DNA of 64,000 bases from Spirosoma sp. SC4-14 (GTDB lineage Bacteria > Bacteroidota > Bacteroidia > Cytophagales > Spirosomataceae): the NCBI RefSeq assembly GCF_037201965.1, contig NZ_CP147518.1:3961001-4025000 (forward strand), written 5' to 3'. A program made the translations under genes and the position numbers. Positions 33,510 through 42,376 of the stretch are shown here, in pieces; position 1 is the first letter of the stretch, and each line of letters starts with the position of its first letter. The notes below the pieces were generated by a model. That model did not search any database. It was given only the letters and a program-made list of their open reading frames with translations, and was not told the DNA's origin.

Positions 33510-36026
33510 ATGATCGGCAGCTACATCAAAACATCGAGACGCAACTTATTGCGCAACAAACTGTTCTCAGCTATCAATATTGTTGGCCTTGCCATCAGTA
33601 TGTCCGTTGGCTTACTACTAATCGCGTTCGTGTTCGACCTGTGTTCGTACGACAGATTCCACCAAAATGGGGAGCGGATCTATCGCATCACCAGCGTATT
33701 GACTGCCAATCAAGAAAAAAGCCGAACGCGGCCCGGCCGAACGCGGCCCATCGGCAAGTTTGCTACCACTTCCATAACGGCCGGCAAGCTTATCCGACAG
33801 AAAGTAACGGGCATTGGCCAAAACGCAGGTGGGGAAGTAGCTATTCTACGCAACGACTTCTCGCAGGACGCGAAGGTTGGCGACAACGTTCTCCCCATCA
33901 AGGGATTCTGGACAGAACCGTCATTCTTCAGGATCTTTACATTCCCGATGCTGGAAGGCAACCCCGAAACGGCCCTGAAAGATCCTTACTCGATCGTTCT
34001 TACGGAAACGGCAGCAAAAAAGCTATTCGGCAGTGCGGATGCGTTGGGCAAGGTGATCAAGTTCGATACGCTCGATTATCAGGTAACCGGTGTTATGAAG
34101 GACGTTCCTTTCTTTTCGCACATCAACTTCGAAGCATTGGTATCGCTGTCGACAGCCGAGCAACTTAACAGAAACAATACTACTTTCGACAAATGGAGCA
34201 GCATGTCGTCGAACTACGTGTATCTCCTGTTGCCGGAGAATGCCAACCTGGCTTCAATTCAGTTGCAGCTCGATGCCCTGGCCAGGGAAGAAAACCGCAC
34301 CGAAGAAAACACGCAGATTCAGCTTGAACTACTTCCTTTATATAAAATTGTAGTTGGAGAGAATCTCCGGCGTTCTGAAGGCGGGCCGGGCTCGGTGGGC
34401 CCTCACATGCCGCCGGTTGTGCTTTGGATACTCGGTGGGCTTGCACTTATTGTTATACTGTCTGCGTGTTTCAACTACACCAACCTGTCGATGGCACGCG
34501 CCATGCGCCGTTTTAAGGAAGTAGGTCTTCGCAAAGCAATCGGTGCCGGAAAAAGCCAGATATGGCAACAGTTTCTGATAGAGGCAATCATGATTTCTCT
34601 GGCAGCCCTTTTTCTTTCTTTTCTCCTGTTTCTGGTACTGCGGCCACAACTGATCAACCTGGCTCCAGAGATGCAACGCACAGTAAAGCTAGAGCTTACG
34701 CCAGCTATGGTTCTAACTTTCATTGCCTTTTCTGTCACGGTGGGGGTTATTGCCGGACTGATGCCTGCCCTATTCTTTTCGAAAGTCAGCGCAATCAATG
34801 CCCTCAGGAATGTATTCGCCCGGAACCACGCTGGCAGACCGGCCGTATCATCGACGTATCGGTTGGGGAATGTATTCAACTACGCAACACTCCGACGCTC
34901 CCTGGTAGTGATTCAGTATACGCTCACGCTGATCTTCATAACCACAACCGCCATTGGTTATGTGCAGTATAAAAACATTCTCGCCTTCGACCTGGGATTC
35001 AACACCGAAAACATCCTCAACATCAATATGCAGGGCAACAAACCTGATGCGCTGCTGAAGGAACTGAGCGAGATGCCCGACGTAACGGCCCTATCGCGGT
35101 CGTTAATCATCACCAGTGTGGGAAATGCCTGGGGTGGCTTTATGAAATACAACGATTCGCGCGACTCTGCGCTGGTCATGACGAACAACGTCGACGAAAA
35201 CTATTTGGCAGTACATGAATACAAGCTCATTGCCGGGGGCAATTTTATGGCACGACCCACTACAGCCGAAGCAGCCACGGAAGTGATTGTTAATCAACAG
35301 TTCTTAAAACGATTTAACATCGCTGCCAACCACCCCGAGAAAGCAATTGGGCAGGAGATCACTTTCAGTAATTTCAAAGTACATGACCGTAAAATGACCA
35401 TTGTTGGCGTAATGAAAGACTTTCATTATGGCAAGGTCGACAACCTCATCGAGCCGGTCGCCTTCATGTTCTGGACGCCCGATGACAGGGCAATCATCAA
35501 TGCCAAACTACAAAGCAAAGACATGCTGTCCACGATGGCCAGCATTGAGTCGGCCTGGAAGAAGATTGATCGTGTTCATCCCTTTCAGGCTAAGTTCTAT
35601 GAGGAAGCCATAGAAGAAGCCTACAGTGAATTTTCTGCCATGATCAAGATTATTGGCTTCCTTTCTTTCCTGGCCATTTCGATTGCATCGATGGGCTTGT
35701 TCGGTATGGTGGCCTATACAACTGAAACCAGGCTGAAGGAAATCAGCATCCGCAAAGTGATGGGGGCAAGCCCAGGCAACCTTGTTTACTTATTGAGCCG
35801 CGGTTTTCTCCTACAGTTGTCGATTTCAGCACTCATCGCGCTGCCCGTAACCTACCTTTTCTTCGAAAACGTTGTGCTTACCCGGTTTCCGTATCACACA
35901 CCCGTGCAGGTTGCTGAGTTGTTTGTGGGGCTGCTGGCCGTATTGTTGATTGCCTTCCTTATGATTGGGTCGCAAACGATGAAGGCAGCGAAAAGCAATC
36001 CGGTAAAGGTCCTCAAGAGTGAATAG
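33510..36026 (+). CDS. ABC transporter permease, MacB/FtsX type (two-domain)
   Basis: The 838-residue protein has two copies of the MacB_PCD/FtsX module. The N-terminal start MIGSYIKTSRRNLLRNKLFSAINIVGLAISMSVGL is typical, followed by a periplasmic domain to about 280. Three helices lie at about 300-430 (with RRFKEVGLRKAIGAGKSQI), then a second anchor at about 465-490, a second periplasmic domain, and a final three-helix FtsX unit (TRLKEISIRKVMGAS). The family works with a LolD-like ATPase in export or mechanotransmission, often under stress or antimicrobial peptide challenge. No ATPase gene is adjacent. A 265-residue overlapping frame at 33371-34168 is a shadow. Confidence 0.92.
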   Translation: MIGSYIKTSRRNLLRNKLFSAINIVGLAISMSVGLLLIAFVFDLCSYDRFHQNGERIYRITSVLTANQEKSRTRPGRTRPIGKFATTSITAGKLIRQKVTGIGQNAGGEVAILRNDFSQDAKVGDNVLPIKGFWTEPSFFRIFTFPMLEGNPETALKDPYSIVLTETAAKKLFGSADALGKVIKFDTLDYQVTGVMKDVPFFSHINFEALVSLSTAEQLNRNNTTFDKWSSMSSNYVYLLLPENANLASIQLQLDALAREENRTEENTQIQLELLPLYKIVVGENLRRSEGGPGSVGPHMPPVVLWILGGLALIVILSACFNYTNLSMARAMRRFKEVGLRKAIGAGKSQIWQQFLIEAIMISLAALFLSFLLFLVLRPQLINLAPEMQRTVKLELTPAMVLTFIAFSVTVGVIAGLMPALFFSKVSAINALRNVFARNHAGRPAVSSTYRLGNVFNYATLRRSLVVIQYTLTLIFITTTAIGYVQYKNILAFDLGFNTENILNINMQGNKPDALLKELSEMPDVTALSRSLIITSVGNAWGGFMKYNDSRDSALVMTNNVDENYLAVHEYKLIAGGNFMARPTTAEAATEVIVNQQFLKRFNIAANHPEKAIGQEITFSNFKVHDRKMTIVGVMKDFHYGKVDNLIEPVAFMFWTPDDRAIINAKLQSKDMLSTMASIESAWKKIDRVHPFQAKFYEEAIEEAYSEFSAMIKIIGFLSFLAISIASMGLFGMVAYTTETRLKEISIRKVMGASPGNLVYLLSRGFLLQLSISALIALPVTYLFFENVVLTRFPYHTPVQVAELFVGLLAVLLIAFLMIGSQTMKAAKSNPVKVLKSE

Positions 36027-36173
36027 GCGTTATTGAACGCTCAGTCATCGGCAGATTCCGGGTGGGCCGTTGCAGCGCCTATGGGCACGTGGGAAAAACG
36101 AACTTAGAAAATTGTGAGTAATCGTATAAAAAGTTGACCGAAACATTCCTTAAAGAAGTTGTTTAGTTTCGCA

Positions 36174-36181
36174 ACATTACC
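36174..36181 (+). promoter_or_regulatory. -7-like promoter element for the DUF1080 gene cluster
   Basis: TAGTTTCG is one base off TAnnTTTG and lies 82 bases before the DUF1080 ATG (36264). Just downstream, ATTACCGT and ACGGTAAT (about 36176-36200) form an inverted pair that could be an operator. Both are tentative. Confidence 0.3.
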
Positions 36182-36263
36182 GTAGGTAACCGACGGTAAT
36201 CGCAAAACCGCTGTCGACATTACCTCAGGCTGTTATGTGCTGGCTGAGTTAACGCCCCTTCCT

Positions 36264-37106
36264 ATGAAATTGCTGCTTCTTTTCCTTGGCTTCAGTCTTC
36301 TTGCCGCATCGTCGCTTCAGGCACAAACCGGTAAAAAATGGCACTCTTTATTTAATGGGAAAGATTTGACCGGTTGGGAAACGTATCTCGACCGCCCATA
36401 TTCGAAGGATAACCCAGGCAATAAAGTCGCACCGCTTGGACTAAACAACGACCCCAACCACGTGTTTTCGGTCGTATCGATCGATGGAAAACCGGCCCTC
36501 CGCATTTCAGGTGAAACTTTTGGCGGTATCAATACCCTCGCCGATTTTGAAAACTATCATCTTCGTCTGGAATTCAAATGGGGCACCAAACAATGGCCTC
36601 CCAAACTCGGCCAACCTCGCGATAGTGGCCTGTTGTATCATAGCGTAGGTGCGCATGGTACGCCAATGCTCTGGATGGAATCCTTCGAATTTCAGATTCA
36701 GGAAGGTGATTGTGGCGACTACTGGGGCGTTATGAATGTACTGGCCGACATTCCGGCTGTTAAAAACGACAACGGAAAATACGTCTACCGTCCCGGAAGT
36801 CCGCTTCTTACATTTCAGGACAAAACGCCCATCGGCCGGTCATGCCTTAAATACCCTGATACTGAAAAACCATCGGGACAATGGAATGTTGTTGAGTTGT
36901 ATTGCGTGGGCGACACCTGCCTGCACGTCATGAATGGCACGGTAAACCTGATGGTTGCCCACGCCCGTCGTCTGGTAAACGGCCAGCCGGAACCCCTCAC
37001 AAAAGGAAAAATTCAATTACAATCAGAAGGGGCCGAAATCTTTTATCGAAACATTCAGGTTCGTTCCATTGATCAGTTACCGGCCGGGCTCCTCTCTGGC
37101 AACTAA
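36264..37106 (+). CDS. DUF1080 (3-keto-disaccharide hydrolase-like) exported protein
   Basis: The ATG at 36264 starts a signal peptide (MKLLLLFLGFSLLAASSLQAQ). The mature part is a concanavalin-like DUF1080 domain: WHSLFNGKDLTGWETYL, FENYHLRLEFKWG, RDSGLLYHSVG, and the final GKIQLQSEGAEIFYRNIQVRSI. Characterised members of this domain family hydrolyse 3-keto-disaccharides. The family is large and functions vary, so the activity is inferred. It is the first of four co-oriented genes (to 40491) that also encode a TolB-like protein, a sugar isomerase/epimerase and an esterase. Confidence 0.88.
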   Translation: MKLLLLFLGFSLLAASSLQAQTGKKWHSLFNGKDLTGWETYLDRPYSKDNPGNKVAPLGLNNDPNHVFSVVSIDGKPALRISGETFGGINTLADFENYHLRLEFKWGTKQWPPKLGQPRDSGLLYHSVGAHGTPMLWMESFEFQIQEGDCGDYWGVMNVLADIPAVKNDNGKYVYRPGSPLLTFQDKTPIGRSCLKYPDTEKPSGQWNVVELYCVGDTCLHVMNGTVNLMVAHARRLVNGQPEPLTKGKIQLQSEGAEIFYRNIQVRSIDQLPAGLLSGN

Positions 37107-37125
37107 CAACTCCCCTTAACGTACT

Positions 37126-38673
37126 ATGGATATGTACTACAACATCCGGTGCCTGTTCGCTCATATTGCGGTCCTGACGGCGCTAAGTCAGTCGGTTTGG
37201 GCACAACAGAAAGCCATTGGCGTATTTGATGGCCAGTCAGATGTTGGCCATGTACTTCATGCAGGCTCCTGCACGTATAACCCTGTTCGTCAGGAATATA
37301 GCATACAAGGATCAGGCACCAACATCTGGGGCACAAACGACGAATTTCATTTCGTCTGGAAACGGATGAAAGGCGATTTCATTCTTTACACTCGCGGACA
37401 CCTGCTCGGCAAAGGCACTGACCCGCACCGCAAAATAGGCTGGATGGCCCGCACCAGCCTGGATGCCCAATCGCCCCAGGTGAGTGTAGCCATTCATGGC
37501 GACGGGCTGACCTCGTTACAGTATCGCCGGAGTGCCGGAGCCATAACCGAAGAAAATCGTTCGAGCCTTTCAGGGGCAGACATCATCCAGCTCGAACGGC
37601 ATGGTAACACCTTCACGCTACGAGCCGCCAACTTTGGCGAACCCTTTCAGGTGCGGGAGATTACAGACATTGATTTAGGCAATGAGGTGTATGTTGGCTT
37701 GTTTGTGAGTGCCCATAATAAAGATGTGGTTGAACAAGCTGTTTTCCAGGATGTTCGAATCACGGTACCCGTTGCAGCCAATGCCCCCACCGGTCAAATG
37801 AAGCTGGGGAGCCGCCTTGAGTTACTGGATATCGCCAGTGGCAAACGCGAGGTTATTTTTACGGCCCCCAATTCCATTCAGGCCCCTAACTGGACCCGCG
37901 ACAACAAAACGCTGATCTATAACAGTGAAGGCCTGATGTACACATTTAATCTGGCCAGTCGAAAAACGAGTGTGCTCAATACGGGCGATGTAAAAAATAA
38001 CAACAACGACCATGTCCTGGCTTTTGATGGTAAAACTCTTGGCCTCAGCAGCGGTGTCCGCGACCTTGGCGGATCGATCATTTATACGGTACCCGCATCG
38101 GGTGGAACGCCAAAGCAAATTACCCCCAAAGGCCCATCGTATCTGCACGGTTGGTCGCCCGATGGCAACGATCTGGTATTCTGCGGATCACGAAATAACG
38201 AATTCGATGTGTATAAGATACCGGCAACGGGCGGCCCCGAAATTCGCCTGACCGACACCAAAGGCCTCGACGATGGCCCCGAATATTCGCCCGATGGCAA
38301 GTACATCTATTTTAATTCGAACCGGACAGGCACCATGCAAATCTGGCGAATGAAACCCGATGGCAGCCAGCAGGAAGCCGTCACCAGTGGCGAATTTCAT
38401 GACTGGTTCGCCCATATTTCGCCCGATGGAAAATGGATTGTGTTTTTGTCGTTCCTCAAAGATGAAGTAGCCCCCGGCGATCATCCTCCCTATAAGCATG
38501 TTTACCTCCGGCTGATGCCTGCTACGGGTGGTCAGCCTAAAGTAATTGCCTATTTATACGGCGGACAAGGCTCAATCAACACACCCTCGTGGTCGCCCGA
38601 TAGCAAACGAATTGCGTTTGTCAGCAATTCGGATGTAAGCGTCATCAGCCCTGCCGATATTAGTCCGAAATAG
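37126..38673 (+). CDS. TolB-like beta-propeller exported protein
   Basis: The 515-residue protein has a signal peptide (to about residue 25, SVWAQQ). An N-terminal beta-sandwich (about 30-215, IWGTNDEFHFVWKRMKGDFILYTRG) resembles DUF1349/LamG-like modules. The C-terminal half is a WD40-like/TolB propeller with repeated WSPDG and SPDGKYIYFNSNRTG blades. Role: probably carbohydrate or protein binding outside the cytoplasm; no catalytic motif is seen. A second in-frame ATG two codons later (37132) is an equally good start. It follows the DUF1080 gene by 19 bases. Confidence 0.85.
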   Translation: MDMYYNIRCLFAHIAVLTALSQSVWAQQKAIGVFDGQSDVGHVLHAGSCTYNPVRQEYSIQGSGTNIWGTNDEFHFVWKRMKGDFILYTRGHLLGKGTDPHRKIGWMARTSLDAQSPQVSVAIHGDGLTSLQYRRSAGAITEENRSSLSGADIIQLERHGNTFTLRAANFGEPFQVREITDIDLGNEVYVGLFVSAHNKDVVEQAVFQDVRITVPVAANAPTGQMKLGSRLELLDIASGKREVIFTAPNSIQAPNWTRDNKTLIYNSEGLMYTFNLASRKTSVLNTGDVKNNNNDHVLAFDGKTLGLSSGVRDLGGSIIYTVPASGGTPKQITPKGPSYLHGWSPDGNDLVFCGSRNNEFDVYKIPATGGPEIRLTDTKGLDDGPEYSPDGKYIYFNSNRTGTMQIWRMKPDGSQQEAVTSGEFHDWFAHISPDGKWIVFLSFLKDEVAPGDHPPYKHVYLRLMPATGGQPKVIAYLYGGQGSINTPSWSPDSKRIAFVSNSDVSVISPADISPK

Positions 38674-38740
38674 CGTAATTTGTCCATAGAATTAGCAAAT
38701 GGCGCCAAAGTCAAATGACTATTTTCTCTATTTTTAAATT

Positions 38741-39577
38741 ATGCAAACAAGACGTACCTTTTTGAAAACTGCAGGTTCGCTGGCGGCAGGAACTCTGTTA
38801 ACGCCGAATCTGGCAAACGCTGAAAAAGTGAACGATGTGGGGATTCAGTTGTATACGGTTCGGAAAGAAATGCTGGAAGATGCTGCCGGAACGCTGAAAA
38901 AACTGGCTCAGATTGGCTACAGGGAACTCGAATCGGCCCGAAGTGCCAAAGGTAATTTTTATGGTTTACAACCCAAAGAAATCAAAAAAATTGCCCATGA
39001 CCTGGGTATGACCGTTCGGAGTGGACACGTCCATATCGACAAAGACTGGGAGCGTTCTATCGACATGGCCGCCGAAGCCGGTCAGTCATACCTGGTCTGT
39101 TCGTCGCTCCCCTCAGAAGGGCAAACGGTTTCTAACTATCAGCGTTGTGCCGATACGTTCAACAAAGCCGCCGAAGCCTGCAAGAAAGCAAAGCTGGTAT
39201 TCGGCTACCACAACCACGAGTATGAATTCGACAAAGTAAATGGCAAACCTTTGTACGACATTCTGCTGGACCGTACGGACCCAAATCTGGTTAAAATGGA
39301 GATGGATTTGGGGTGGGCTATCCTGACAGGCAACGACCCGCTGGCCTATTTCAAAAAATATCCGGGCCGTTTTCCGCTCTGGCACCTCAAAGACATGGAC
39401 AAGACTAAAAAAGAAAGCACCGAGTTCGGAAAAGGCCAGATCAACGTGAAGCAGATGCTCCAGAACATGAACAAGGCAGGTGTAAAATACTTCTTTGTCG
39501 AACAGGAAGAATACCCGAAAACGGCTCTCGAAAGCGCCAAATATGACTTCGATTACCTGGCCAAACTTACTTTCTGA
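38741..39577 (+). CDS. Sugar phosphate isomerase/epimerase, Tat-exported
   Basis: The 278-residue TIM-barrel protein belongs to the xylose isomerase-like (AP endonuclease 2) superfamily. The N-terminus MQTRRTFLKTAGSLAAGTLL is a Tat-type signal. Barrel strands and metal-ligand candidates are visible in VGIQLYTVR, YRELESARS, VRSGHVHIDKD, LVFGYHNHEYEF, LVKMEMDLGWAI, FPLWHLKDMD and YFFVEQEEY. Export and the neighbouring DUF1080 and esterase genes suggest processing of modified sugars outside the cytoplasm; inference. Confidence 0.87.
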   Translation: MQTRRTFLKTAGSLAAGTLLTPNLANAEKVNDVGIQLYTVRKEMLEDAAGTLKKLAQIGYRELESARSAKGNFYGLQPKEIKKIAHDLGMTVRSGHVHIDKDWERSIDMAAEAGQSYLVCSSLPSEGQTVSNYQRCADTFNKAAEACKKAKLVFGYHNHEYEFDKVNGKPLYDILLDRTDPNLVKMEMDLGWAILTGNDPLAYFKKYPGRFPLWHLKDMDKTKKESTEFGKGQINVKQMLQNMNKAGVKYFFVEQEEYPKTALESAKYDFDYLAKLTF

Positions 39578-39615
39578 CCCTTGTTAGCCGTTGGCGTTAA
39601 CGCCGTAGCCTGCTC

Positions 39616-40491
39616 ATGAGAAAACACCTGCTAGTTTGCCATCTGATTGCCCTTGCTCAGTTAATTGGCTATATACCAACGGCTTTCGCACAACATACAC
39701 CAGAAATTATCTCGCTTTGGCCAAACGGCGCCCCTGGTTTTGAAGATCGGCGCAATGAACCCGAACAGGCTAAAGAATATTGGGTTCGTCATATCAACAA
39801 CCCGACGCTAACAGTCTATCTGCCCCCTAAAGAGAAAGCGACGGGCGCAGCGGTGGTCATTTGTCCGGGGGGCGGTCACCGCGAACTGGTTTTTAATGCC
39901 GAGGGGCGCCAGCCCGCCGAGTTTCTGAATAGCCTTGGTATTGCCGCGTTTGTGTTGAAATATCGACTGGCCCGAGAAGAAAACTCACCCTATTCGCTCG
40001 ATAAGCATCCCCGCCAGGATGCCTACCGGGCCATGCGCCTTGTCAGAAGTAAGGCAAAAGAATTTGGTATCGATTCCAATCGGGTGGGTATGCTGGGTTT
40101 TTCGGCAGGTGGCGAAGTGGTTGGCATGGTCGCTTTTTCGCCCGGCAAAGGCCTGGCCGACGCCCCCGACCCAATTGACCGGCTAAACGGCAAGCCTGAT
40201 TTTCTGATGCTGATATACCCCGGCCCGTTGACCGTACCGGAAACGGTTCCGGCCGATGCTCCGCCCGCTTTCATGCTGGCTGCCAACGATGACGCCTGCT
40301 GTTCAGGACCAGTTGTTACGCTGCTTCAGCAATATCGCGCGGCCAAAGTGCCCGTCGAAGTGCATATCTATACGCAGGGAAAACACGGTTTCAACATGGG
40401 CGACCGCTCGAAGCTTAAATCCATCAACACCTGGCCACAACGCATGGCCGACTGGCTAAGCGATACGAATTTACTAAAAAAGAATCCCTAA
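39616..40491 (+). CDS. Exported alpha/beta hydrolase (esterase)
   Basis: The 291-residue protein has a signal peptide (to about residue 26, TAFAQ). It carries an oxyanion segment VVICPGGGHRELVF at about 75-88, a nucleophile elbow GFSAGGEV at about 159-166, an acid in AANDDACC and a C-terminal histidine in GKHGFNMG. It resembles acetyl xylan esterase or carboxylesterase families of Bacteroidota that remove acyl groups from sugars. The substrate is unproven. It is the last gene of the DUF1080 cluster, and its stop lies inside a 16-bp hairpin. Confidence 0.87.
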   Translation: MRKHLLVCHLIALAQLIGYIPTAFAQHTPEIISLWPNGAPGFEDRRNEPEQAKEYWVRHINNPTLTVYLPPKEKATGAAVVICPGGGHRELVFNAEGRQPAEFLNSLGIAAFVLKYRLAREENSPYSLDKHPRQDAYRAMRLVRSKAKEFGIDSNRVGMLGFSAGGEVVGMVAFSPGKGLADAPDPIDRLNGKPDFLMLIYPGPLTVPETVPADAPPAFMLAANDDACCSGPVVTLLQQYRAAKVPVEVHIYTQGKHGFNMGDRSKLKSINTWPQRMADWLSDTNLLKKNP

Positions 40492-40514
40492 CTGGTAGAC
40501 CAGTTAGGGATTCT
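40481..40514. terminator. Bidirectional terminator hairpin
   Basis: AGAATCCCTAACTGGT (40481-40496) pairs perfectly with ACCAGTTAGGGATTCT (40499-40514) around a 2-base loop. An A-run precedes and a T-rich run follows. It contains the esterase stop codon and separates that gene from the convergent NIPSNAP gene. Confidence 0.75.
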
Positions 40515-40542
40515 CTTTCAGGTTGACCTTATTGAGCCTTTC

Positions 40543-41340
40543 TCAAATATCCGAATAGTCGGTTGGATACAGGAAGCGCATATCGTTGCGCGATACGTTC
40601 TTCTGATACTGCGGCATAGCCGACAGTTTTTTCCAGTAATCGTCTTTACCAAAGGCATCCCAGTGCTGATCGCGCGAGGTTTTATTATCGAAGGTGGTGA
40701 GATACATCAGATTAGGCATCCGGCTACCAGCAACTACTTCAGCATAAAAAACAGCATTGAAACCCAGCCGCTTAAATAAGCCTACTTCATCGCCTTTGTT
40801 GAACATGTCTATTTTGTTCTTCGAAATCTTCTCCGTGTGGCTTTCGTAACTGCGCAATTCATAAACACGGTCCTTTTTGGGCGATGTTAATTCCGGCAAC
40901 GTATAATGCGGTGCTTTTTCAAACGCATTCAGCAGAATAGTTTCGATACGTTCGAAAGGTGGATTGGTATAAACAGCATCCAGATACTCTTTGCCATCGT
41001 TCTGGTAGGTTTTGTCACTGGCCAGTTTCTGCTCCAGCTTGAAAAAATCGTCGCTCGACCGAAAAGGGATGAATACGTAAATCAGTTTTTCGGTTGTTGA
41101 ATTAGCATCTGAGCGGGGTTTAAATACGCCCACTTTTGCTATCCCGGCCCGGTGCAGGGCAGGCAAATAGGCTTTTTCCAGAAAATTATCGACCGTTGCT
41201 TCCTGAGCGTCGGATTTTAAATGATATACTTTCAGTTCATAAAACTCACGACTGGCGGTAGGGGCAGAAGCCAACAGAAAAGATACCTGAACAAAACACA
41301 GCAGGCAAACCAGGGCAATTTTTGATACACGCTTCATCAA
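40543..41340 (-). CDS. NIPSNAP family exported protein
   Basis: The 265-residue protein has a signal peptide (to about residue 26) and two ferredoxin-like NIPSNAP domains: about 30-140 (FYELKVYHLKSDAQ) and about 155-262 (VYELRSYESHTE, then KIDMFNKGDEVGLFKRLGFNAVFYAEV). Bacteroidota carry many exported double-domain members; their function is unknown. A -7 element (TAGTTTTG, minus strand, 41369-41376) lies 28 bases upstream. Confidence 0.88.
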   Translation of the reverse strand: MMKRVSKIALVCLLCFVQVSFLLASAPTASREFYELKVYHLKSDAQEATVDNFLEKAYLPALHRAGIAKVGVFKPRSDANSTTEKLIYVFIPFRSSDDFFKLEQKLASDKTYQNDGKEYLDAVYTNPPFERIETILLNAFEKAPHYTLPELTSPKKDRVYELRSYESHTEKISKNKIDMFNKGDEVGLFKRLGFNAVFYAEVVAGSRMPNLMYLTTFDNKTSRDQHWDAFGKDDYWKKLSAMPQYQKNVSRNDMRFLYPTDYSDI

Positions 41341-41368
41341 TTCGACATTTCTAATTTTATTCGTCCTA

Positions 41369-41376
41369 CAAAACTA
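41369..41376 (-). promoter_or_regulatory. -7 promoter element of the NIPSNAP gene
   Basis: Read on the minus strand it is TAGTTTTG, matching TAnnTTTG, 28 bases upstream of the start. No -33 TTG was found at the usual spacing. Confidence 0.45.
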
Positions 41377-41500
41377 GAAACTCCATCCATTACAACTGAA
41401 GCCAATTTTTCATGGCTTTACTCACAATTTTCTTAGTTAGAACCGGCTGGCAGCACGAGCTCTTTCAGTACCGTTGAGCATAGGCCATGAACCAGAAGCC

Positions 41501-41857
41501 TTATGCCGGAAACTCCATTTCATTCTCCGAGAACTTACACATAACGTCCAGCATTTCACTAAGTTTCTCCCCTGTAGTCGTCAGCGCATATTCGACGCGG
41601 GCCGGAACTTCCCGAAAATTATCATTCCGAACAATTAGTTTATGCTGTTCGAGCAGGCGTAAGCGATCGGCCAGAATATTATCGCTGATCAGTTTTAAAT
41701 CTTCTTTCAAACTCGAAAACCGATTATTACCTTCTTCTATGCTAAACAGCACCTCGGTCAGCCAGCGTTTGCTCAATAGGTGAATAAGCTCGTTAAGTGT
41801 ACATTTTTCTTCGAGAAATGTCTGATTAACATAATTCGTGGAGCTTAATTTCCTCAT
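41501..41857 (-). CDS. HxlR family winged-helix transcriptional regulator
   Basis: The 118-residue protein fits the HxlR family in length and layout. A conserved N-terminal cysteine lies in EEKCTLNELIHLLSKRW, followed by the winged helix (LKEDLKLISDNILADRLRLLEQHKLIVRN) and a wing ending in VEYALTTTGEKLSEML. HxlR proteins often sense electrophiles or oxidants through that cysteine and control a divergent oxidoreductase gene. Here the divergent DNA (about 42061-42303) holds only a degraded frame resembling an aldo/keto reductase, so its target may have been lost. Confidence 0.9.
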   Translation of the reverse strand: MRKLSSTNYVNQTFLEEKCTLNELIHLLSKRWLTEVLFSIEEGNNRFSSLKEDLKLISDNILADRLRLLEQHKLIVRNDNFREVPARVEYALTTTGEKLSEMLDVMCKFSENEMEFPA

Positions 41858-42376
41858 AGTTGTACTAATTTATTTAGGAGTAACTCACAAAAACTAAAGA
41901 TATTGACCCACACAGAATTGGGGCGTTTCTTTGTGCTGGCCACTGTATGTATGGTCAGTAAACGGGGGCTTTTGTATCCTAAAGATACAGCTTACGTTTT
42001 AAATTAATCTATATACTATCAGAAATCCGGTAATTCTAATCTCATCATTTCAGAATTACCGTTGGTGCCCGGGCGGCTGGTGGCGGAATGTAGTACGGTA
42101 CCGAAAAACAGAAAGCAGTAAAAGCCATCGAAGCGCCGTATGAGGTAAGCTAGCCCAAAAGCCCTGACACTGGTTGTGTTGGCCTCTATCAACTTCACTG
42201 GCCCAACAAAGCACGCTCTATTCTGGAAACAACGAAGGCCATTTCAATCCCGATCGCCTAACCCACGAGCTAGACCCAACTAACTGAGCGGGAACAAATA
42301 AAGTAAGCACCCCTGACCATCGACTATCTAATTGAAAACCAAAAGCTTATATAAACATTTCAGGTTGCTTTACGAT
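41858..42376. other. 519-base region between regulator and cupin gene
   Basis: No intact gene is present. The first 200 bases are AT-rich and should contain the divergent promoters. The rest holds the decayed aldo/keto reductase-like frame described at 42061-42303. An inverted GGTAATTCT / AGAATTACC pair lies near 42029-42060. Confidence 0.55.
42061..42303 (+). pseudogene. Possible remnant of an aldo/keto reductase gene
   Basis: Frame 1 from 42061 reads through several stops but contains GLYQLHWPN (42181-42207), close to the conserved DLYQIHWP strand of aldo/keto reductases, preceded by KQKAVKAIEA-like helix sequence. Stops are at 42091, 42151, 42259, 42271 and 42304. No start codon, NADPH-binding end or full barrel is left. 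The position divergent from an HxlR regulator fits an oxidoreductase. The match is short, so a chance similarity is possible. Confidence 0.35.

Noticed and set aside
33371-34168. Plus-strand frame overlapping the start of the ABC permease
   Set aside because: The permease frame has the standard family N-terminus; the overlapping frame has no family features and a biased composition typical of shadow frames.
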